The notes beneath the pieces were generated by a model. It worked only from the letters and a program-made list of their open reading frames with translations, was not told where the DNA came from and did no database searches. The translations under genes and the position numbers were made by a program. This document shows positions 4,964-9,257 of a DNA stretch of 9,257 nucleotides, in pieces (position 1 is the stretch's first letter; every line of letters starts with the position of its first letter). Source of the DNA: Verrucomicrobiota bacterium (lineage in GTDB: Bacteria; Verrucomicrobiota; Verrucomicrobiia; Limisphaerales; SXQI01); contig WBXJ01000118.1 in assembly GCA_008933045.1 (NCBI GenBank), forward strand, positions 1 to 9,257, given 5' to 3'.

Positions 4964-6764
4964 CGCGCGACGGCTTCGATTGGGGTGGCTCATCGTGTGG
5001 TTATGCCTCATGCTGGATGGGGTGGACACACTCCTTGGCGCGACCCAGAGCTATGATCTGCATGTTGAAATCTCCCTTAAATTCTTCAAAGCACCGTTGA
5101 GTTTTGATGCACTCACCAACAAAATCTCCAGTGGCCAACAGATCTCCGTCACGCGGCTCGATTTCTTAATCAGCAACATTGCGTTACGACGTTCTGATGG
5201 AACATGGCTGACCCAACTCAACCGGTTTGCTTATGTGAGCGCACGCGAGGGACACCAAAGCTTTCGGGTGAATAACATTCCAACGGATACTTACGATCAA
5301 ATCCGCTTCAATATCGGTGTTCCATCGGCAGAGAACCACGCAGACCCATCGACTCTCGCGCCTGACCACCCGTTGAACCCGAATGTGAATGGGCTCCACT
5401 GGAGCTGGCAGGGAGGCTATATTTTTCTAGCCATCGAAGGCGATTGGTTGAGAGCCAATGGGCAACGGAGCGGCTATTCCTATCATCTCGCGAATGACCC
5501 GCTGCTGATGACGGTTGCCCTGCCAATCATTCTTGATCTGCAAGAGGACAAAGAACTCTCCATCACACTCGATATCGCCAAAGTCTTCTCTGAAAAGCAT
5601 CCGATTACCCTGAGTGACGACTCGACATCCACCCACTCTCGTGTCGGAGATCGCTTAGCGATTCAGTTGCGTGAGAATGTGGAACACGCTTTTTCTGTGA
5701 AAGCCATCCGTCCCCTTCAACCCAAACCGCTGATTTCGCGGACTCCCAACAAAATCGAGATGGCTGCAACAGCCACTCCGTATCGCTTCACGATATCTCG
5801 CTCGTTTCCGCAACCCAACTTGCCTCTGGATAACCCGCTCACGGAGGAAGGCGTCGCGCTCGGAAGGCGACTTTTTTCGGAGACCCAATTGTCCATTAAC
5901 AACACTCAGTCCTGTCGTTCCTGCCATCACAGCGAATCGATGTTCACGGAATCGCGCCGTTACAGTGTCGGTGCCGAGGGCCAAATAGGGACACGCAATG
6001 CCATGCCGTTGTTTAATCTCGCATGGAGAAAATCATTCTTTTGGGATGGGCGTTCCCCGACACTGCGCGATCAAGTGCTGCGTCCGATTGAGGATCCCTT
6101 GGAGATGCACGAGACCCTCGAGCACGTGGTTAAAAAACTCGCCGTCACAACAGATAAAACTACCACTCCTTATCCTGTCATGTTCGCCCGCGTTTTTGGA
6201 ACGCCAGAGATTACCTCCGATCGCCTGGCCCGGGCGCTTGAGCAATTCCTTCTCACGCAAGTCTCTTACCATTCAAAATTTGATCGCTCGCTTCTCGGTG
6301 AAACGACACTTACCGACGAAGAGAAACGTGGATTTGAACTTTTTCACACCGAATATGACCCCCGACGTGGGCAATTCGGTGCCGATTGTTTTCATTGTCA
6401 TGGAGGCCCGCTATTTCAAAGCCAAAGCTTCGCCAACAACGGACTCGATACCGAGGCTAAGGATGTTGGACGTTTAACAGTCACCGGTCGCGCGGGCGAC
6501 AAAGGAAAATTTGCCGTGCCATCATTGCGAAACATCGCGCGAACTGCACCCTACATGCACGATGGACGATTTTCGACGCTCGAGGAAGTGGTGACCCATT
6601 ACATGACCGGGGTTCAACCCAGCTCCACGCTCGATCCGAACTTAGCTAAACATCCTCTTGGCGGCTTGGCCTTAAGTGCGGCCGATCAACGGGCACTCAT
6701 CGCTTTCCTTAACACGCTTACGGATACCAGTGAAAAGTTCTTAAAGAGCAACCCATCAAAATAA
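4932..6764 (+). CDS. MbnP-like copper-binding domain fused to MbnH/MauG-like di-heme cytochrome c peroxidase
   Basis: A 610-residue exported two-domain protein. Residues about 15-37 are a basic/hydrophobic signal sequence (RRLRLGWLIVWLCLML, cleavage near GA|TQ). Residues about 40-265 match the MbnP-like family: DLHVEISLKF start, VTRLDFLISNIAL, then HWSWQGGY (H156, W157, W159) and YSYHL (H185). Residues about 283-605 are a di-heme peroxidase: DNPLTEEGVALGRRLF, first heme site CRSCH (328-332), FFWDGR (W371), PIEDPLEM, second heme site CFHCH (486-490), VPSLRNIARTAPYMHDGR (M542, candidate axial ligand) and LEEVVTHY. In characterised pairs, MbnH oxidises a MbnP Trp to kynurenine and MbnP binds copper. 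Here both would be on one chain in the periplasm. The MbnP part has no Cys, unlike the four-Cys MbnP subfamily. The start is uncertain: TTG at 4932 (32-bp overlap with the YHYH gene, keeps the basic n-region) or TTG at 4980 (no overlap). There is no suitable ATG. A plain CcpA-type peroxidase with an unrelated N-domain is less likely. Confidence 0.85.
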   Translation: MRLPTVLQFSNARRLRLGWLIVWLCLMLDGVDTLLGATQSYDLHVEISLKFFKAPLSFDALTNKISSGQQISVTRLDFLISNIALRRSDGTWLTQLNRFAYVSAREGHQSFRVNNIPTDTYDQIRFNIGVPSAENHADPSTLAPDHPLNPNVNGLHWSWQGGYIFLAIEGDWLRANGQRSGYSYHLANDPLLMTVALPIILDLQEDKELSITLDIAKVFSEKHPITLSDDSTSTHSRVGDRLAIQLRENVEHAFSVKAIRPLQPKPLISRTPNKIEMAATATPYRFTISRSFPQPNLPLDNPLTEEGVALGRRLFSETQLSINNTQSCRSCHHSESMFTESRRYSVGAEGQIGTRNAMPLFNLAWRKSFFWDGRSPTLRDQVLRPIEDPLEMHETLEHVVKKLAVTTDKTTTPYPVMFARVFGTPEITSDRLARALEQFLLTQVSYHSKFDRSLLGETTLTDEEKRGFELFHTEYDPRRGQFGADCFHCHGGPLFQSQSFANNGLDTEAKDVGRLTVTGRAGDKGKFAVPSLRNIARTAPYMHDGRFSTLEEVVTHYMTGVQPSSTLDPNLAKHPLGGLALSAADQRALIAFLNTLTDTSEKFLKSNPSK

Positions 6765-7286
6765 AGACGGATCCGTTTTGGAGGGTTTGGGATCGGATGC
6801 TGTGGTCTTGAATTCGGCTAGCGATGCTTTGAGCTGAGCGGGTGTGTATTGTTGACGAATCTTTTCGATCGCTCGTCCTGCAAGCACATCACACCGTTCG
6901 TTTTGAGGTTGGCCCGCGTGAGCCTTAACCCACTCCCATCGAATCTGATGCTTCTGTGATGCCGCATCGAGGGACATCCAGAGGTCTTGATTCTTAACCG
7001 GCTTCTTATTCTTGGTGCGCCATCCGGAACGCTTCCATCCCGCCACCCATTGCGTGATTCCATCCTTGAGATACTCCGAATCGGTGTGGAAAATAATGAC
7101 GCACGCCTCCTGAAGAATTCCCAGCGCCTCGACCGCAGCGCGCAATTCCATTCGGTTGTTCGTCGTTGCCGGTTCGCCGCCACTGATCTCCTTCAGGTGC
7201 GGGCCGTAAGCTAACACCGCGGCCCAACCTCCGGGTCCCGGATTTCCCTCGCAACCACCGTCGGTGTAAATCGTGATCTCTTTCAT
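6756..7286 (-). CDS. rnhA: Ribonuclease HI
   Basis: A 176-residue cytoplasmic RNase HI, which cuts the RNA strand of RNA-DNA hybrids (R-loops, primers). The full active site is visible: D9 in YTDGGCEGNPG, E47 in NNRMELRA, D69 in HTDSEYL, and H123 and D133 in KAHAGQPQNERCD, in the same spacing as E. coli D10/E48/D70/H124/D134. The Trp/Lys-rich basic protrusion (about 80-103, GWKRSGWRTKNKKPVKNQDLW) is present. The length is slightly over the usual 155 because of a polar C-terminal tail (about 150-176) rich in Lys, Ser and Pro. The ATG at 7286 is the natural start, and a GGAG lies about 13 nt upstream, which is long for a Shine-Dalgarno. It is the last gene of a leftward block after fabD (58-bp gap). 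Its TGA overlaps the 3' end of the convergent MbnP-MbnH gene by 9 bp. Confidence 0.96.
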   Translation of the reverse strand: MKEITIYTDGGCEGNPGPGGWAAVLAYGPHLKEISGGEPATTNNRMELRAAVEALGILQEACVIIFHTDSEYLKDGITQWVAGWKRSGWRTKNKKPVKNQDLWMSLDAASQKHQIRWEWVKAHAGQPQNERCDVLAGRAIEKIRQQYTPAQLKASLAEFKTTASDPKPSKTDPSLF

Positions 7287-7344
7287 GGGTGATCGCAGTC
7301 TCCAATCGCTGACATCGAAAACAAGGACGCGTAGACTAAAACCA

Positions 7345-8286
7345 TTACGGTTGAAGTGCTGAGCCGAGGGTGGTCGCCGTCAGCTCGAGGCTCGCGCAGT
7401 CGCCGACATTCAAGACCTGCACCGTTTTATCAATGCGCTTCATGAAACCTGAGAGTGCCGTGCCAGGTCCAAGCTCGATAAAACGGGTGAACCCTTGCGC
7501 GAGGAGTCCTCGGATCGATTCCTCCCATCGCACCGAAGAAGTGACCTGCTCCACCAGCCGCTGATGAATCTCCGACGCGACACCATGGGGTTGCGCGGTA
7601 ACATTGCTGATAACGGGAACGGCTGGCAAATGGAGTGGGATGTCCGCCAGCACCGCTCGGAGTTTGGGCTGAGCATCGGCCATGAGACGCGAATGATACG
7701 CACCCGCGACAGGCAACGGTAGCGCACGCTTTGCACCGCGCAACTTCGCAAGTTCACAAGCACGCGCAATTTTTTCAGATTCACCGGAGATGACTAGTTG
7801 GCCGGGGCAATTGAGGTTCGCTAGCTCCACATCTGCCTCCGCACAAACTTCGCGAGTCGGTCCTTCATCAAGGCCGATAATCGCGGCCATTCCTCCACGC
7901 GTCGCGTCGCAAGCCTCTTGCATAAACCGACCGCGCAGTCGTACCACGCGCAACCCGTCCTCAAACTCCATCACGCCCGCCGACGTTAACGCAGTAAACT
8001 CGCCCAGACTCAGTCCCGCCGTCGCTTGAAAACGGAGTTGGGGCACCCGTTCGCGTAGAAGTTGGAGAGCCACCCAACTCACTAAAAATATTCCAGGCTG
8101 CGCATTCTCGGTCTTCAGTAGATCACCCTCTGGCCCGCTAAAACAGATTGAAGCCAGATCATAACCTAACGCGGCATTGGCGCGATCAAACAGAGCGCGA
8201 GCCGTGGGATAGTGGTCAGCGAGATCACGACCCATCCCAACAAATTGAGCACCTTGACCCGCAAAAAGTAGAACAGTTTTCGACAT
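7345..8286 (-). CDS. fabD: Malonyl-CoA:acyl carrier protein transacylase
   Basis: A 313-residue cytoplasmic enzyme that moves malonyl from CoA to ACP to feed fatty acid elongation. Motifs: LFAGQGAQFVGMG (7-19), nucleophile motif GLSLGEF with Ser93, Arg118 (malonyl carboxylate binding, in VVRLRGRF), NCPGQLVISG (159-168), and catalytic His198 in GAYHSRLM. The His usually preceding the Ser (GHSLGE) is Leu here, which as I recall also occurs in PVC-group FabDs. The reading frame is open up to 8409, but the extra 41 residues show no family similarity and would overlap the upstream exonuclease gene. The ATG at 8286, directly before KTVLLFAGQG, gives the normal family length. No clear Shine-Dalgarno sequence is seen. 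The gene is 61 bp downstream of the exonuclease and 58 bp upstream of rnhA, so it is probably in the same transcript. It is not next to fabH, fabG or acpP here, which is a less usual setting. Confidence 0.95.
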   Translation of the reverse strand: MSKTVLLFAGQGAQFVGMGRDLADHYPTARALFDRANAALGYDLASICFSGPEGDLLKTENAQPGIFLVSWVALQLLRERVPQLRFQATAGLSLGEFTALTSAGVMEFEDGLRVVRLRGRFMQEACDATRGGMAAIIGLDEGPTREVCAEADVELANLNCPGQLVISGESEKIARACELAKLRGAKRALPLPVAGAYHSRLMADAQPKLRAVLADIPLHLPAVPVISNVTAQPHGVASEIHQRLVEQVTSSVRWEESIRGLLAQGFTRFIELGPGTALSGFMKRIDKTVQVLNVGDCASLELTATTLGSALQP

Positions 8287-8347
8287 ACAAAAGAGGCTAG
8301 TAGTACCGGCGGCGCAGGCAAGTTGGCAATCGAGATTTTGGGGGCGT

Positions 8348-9070
8348 TTACTTGATCCCTGCCAGACGTTCCCTCCAGATGTGGTAGAGTTGTGTTGTCG
8401 CTCTGACATCCCTCAAACAATACTCCGCAATCTCTCGGAACCGGCCCGCTGCCACCATGTCCGCCATACAGGTTCCATTGACACCTTGGGCCTTAGGCGA
8501 TTCGATCCCAAAAACTTTGCAGTAAAAATCTAGGTTAAACTTGCGTGCCGCACCTTCGCGTCCGCTCACATTGTAAAATGTGAATTGCTCAGCCAAATCA
8601 CAATGCGGCTCAACTTGATATCGGTAGCCCAGCCAGTTCTTTCGAGTGATGGGCACATTCAACAACGCCGAGCGCAGGTAAAGAAACGGGACATCAAACC
8701 CCCGACCGTTAAAGGTAATCACGGAGTCGTAATGCTGTGCGACGTCCCAAAATGCCGTCAGCAATTCGCCTTCATCCACGCAGGAAACAAACTCCACTTC
8801 CCCATTCGCCTCGCCTTCTTCCGGCTCGTAATCTTCTGCGGTGAAAAGCACCTGACCGCGCGAAGTCTCGGCATTGACCATCGCGATACAAATCACACGC
8901 GAAGTCAGGGGCCACAAACTCATCATGTTCTCGATCTCAACTCGCTTCGTCTCGCTCGCCATCGGATCGGCGATCTTTCCAGCCTCGCGAAAAAGATATT
9001 CCACCTGCACCTCGTCGAAATTCTCCAACGGTTGGGCCAGCGTCTCAATATCGAAAACAAGTTTTGCCAT
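8348..9070 (-). CDS. DEDDy-type 3'-5' exonuclease (PolB-like, RNase H fold)
   Basis: A 240-residue cytoplasmic nuclease of the predicted PolB-like 3'-5' exonuclease family. The DEDDy motifs are complete: Exo I with D7 and E9 in LVFDIET, Exo II with N121 and D126 in ITFNGRGFDVPFL, and Exo III with Y217 and D221 in YCLRDV. Also present are HCDLAEQF (156-163) and the GIESPKAQG region typical of the family. Probable substrates are single-stranded DNA or RNA ends; the cellular role is not established. The frame is open to 9121, but the extra 17 residues are read from an A-rich tract (Phe-rich) on the 3' flank of a hairpin. The ATG at 9070 puts Exo I at the N-terminus as in relatives. It is the first gene of the leftward block with fabD and rnhA. 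No Shine-Dalgarno sequence is obvious. Confidence 0.88.
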   Translation of the reverse strand: MAKLVFDIETLAQPLENFDEVQVEYLFREAGKIADPMASETKRVEIENMMSLWPLTSRVICIAMVNAETSRGQVLFTAEDYEPEEGEANGEVEFVSCVDEGELLTAFWDVAQHYDSVITFNGRGFDVPFLYLRSALLNVPITRKNWLGYRYQVEPHCDLAEQFTFYNVSGREGAARKFNLDFYCKVFGIESPKAQGVNGTCMADMVAAGRFREIAEYCLRDVRATTQLYHIWRERLAGIK

Positions 9071-9095
9071 ACGCTTACATTCAACAGGATTGCGG

Positions 9096-9164
9096 AAAAA
9101 AACAAAAAAGAAAAACCACAATCACGAATCGCTGCTCCGAGGAACAAACAAATCGCGATTGTGG
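9096..9164 (-). terminator. Hairpin plus T-rich tract: intrinsic terminator or attenuator (leftward)
   Basis: Inverted repeat arms at 9153-9164 and 9116-9127 (TCGCGATTGTGG against CCACAATCACGA) pair over 12 bp. The single mismatch becomes a G-U wobble in the - strand transcript. The loop is 25 nt. On the - strand the stem is followed immediately by about 20 nt that are nearly all T (9115 down to 9096), as in a Rho-independent terminator. The + strand side has no T-run, so it works leftward only. It lies 25 nt upstream of the exonuclease ATG and may end a transcript entering from beyond the window, or attenuate the exonuclease-fabD-rnhA block. Confidence 0.6.
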
Positions 9165-9178
9165 CGTGAAATTGAACA

Positions 9179-9231
9179 GGGACTCTACCAAACGCCGGGC
9201 ACTCTACAACCGAAGGGCACTTTAGGGTGTC
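9179..9231. repeat. Degenerate 18-bp tandem repeat (about 3 units)
   Basis: Three consecutive segments start at 9179, 9197 and 9215 with GGG(C)ACTCTA-like sequence: GGGACTCTACCAAACGCC, GGGCACTCTACAACCGAA, then GGGCACTTTAGGG. The period is 18 bp, with a 1-nt shift inside the first unit. This is non-coding sequence upstream of the leftward hairpin. It may be part of an interspersed intergenic repeat or a chance GC/CT-rich tract; three short units are weak evidence. I see nothing else in 9165-9257. Confidence 0.35.
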
Positions 9232-9257
9232 ATTGATTTTATTAAAACCAACACACC

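Noticed and set aside
6767..6776. Perfect 10-bp palindrome ACGGATCCGT after the MbnP-MbnH stop as a terminator
   Set aside because: With no loop it could form only a 3-bp stem, and no T-run of terminator length follows.
8287..8409. Longer N-terminus for FabD
   Set aside because: The 41 extra residues overlap the exonuclease gene and do not resemble FabD. The ATG at 8286 sits directly before the conserved start.
8585..9169. 194-codon + strand open frame opposite the exonuclease
   Set aside because: It is antisense to a protein with complete DEDDy motifs, and its translation has no family features.

Overview
The window looks like a chromosomal stretch from a bacterium of the PVC group, most likely Verrucomicrobiota. 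This is inferred from protein style, not from a marker gene. The PQQ-type propeller opens its mature part with an RFRGPNG motif. The YHYH protein carries a 'TYRIDASQNLTDW'-type beta module, common in verrucomicrobial secreted proteins. The FabD nucleophile motif is GLSLGE instead of GHSLGE. Almost no start codon has a good Shine-Dalgarno sequence, and two genes appear to start with TTG.

Left part (+ strand, 3-938): the 3' two-thirds of a DctA-type C4-dicarboxylate/proton (or Na+) symporter, cut by the window edge.

Centre (+ strand, about 999-6764): four secreted-protein genes, all rightward and tightly packed, probably one operon. In order they are a PQQ-like beta-propeller protein, a small EF-hand protein with Spy/CpxP-like helices and a 14-residue tandem repeat, a YHYH-domain protein, and a 610-residue protein joining an MbnP-like domain to an MbnH/MauG-like di-heme cytochrome c peroxidase domain. 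In known systems MbnP and MbnH are separate partners: MbnH oxidises a Trp of MbnP to kynurenine, and MbnP then binds copper. Here enzyme and likely substrate lie on one chain, which makes this the most interesting item in the window. The first two genes share an almost identical 191-bp upstream-plus-signal-peptide block (999-1189 and 2418-2608, 8 mismatches, no gaps). Each block holds two copies of a 23-bp element spaced 71 bp apart. The block looks like a promoter/leader cassette copied in front of two unrelated mature proteins. A plausible but unproven reading is an extracytoplasmic metal (copper or calcium) handling operon.

Right part (- strand, 6756-9070): a housekeeping block read leftward, consisting of a DEDDy 3'-5' exonuclease, FabD (malonyl-CoA:ACP transacylase) and RNase HI, with gaps of about 60 bp. 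RNase HI converges on the MbnP-MbnH gene with a 9-bp overlap of the 3' ends. Upstream of the exonuclease, a 12-bp stem followed by a T-rich tract on the - strand looks like an intrinsic terminator or attenuator, and beyond it lies a short degenerate 18-bp repeat. There is no gene-free stretch over 300 bp. I saw no tRNA, rRNA, CRISPR array, transposase or prophage gene.
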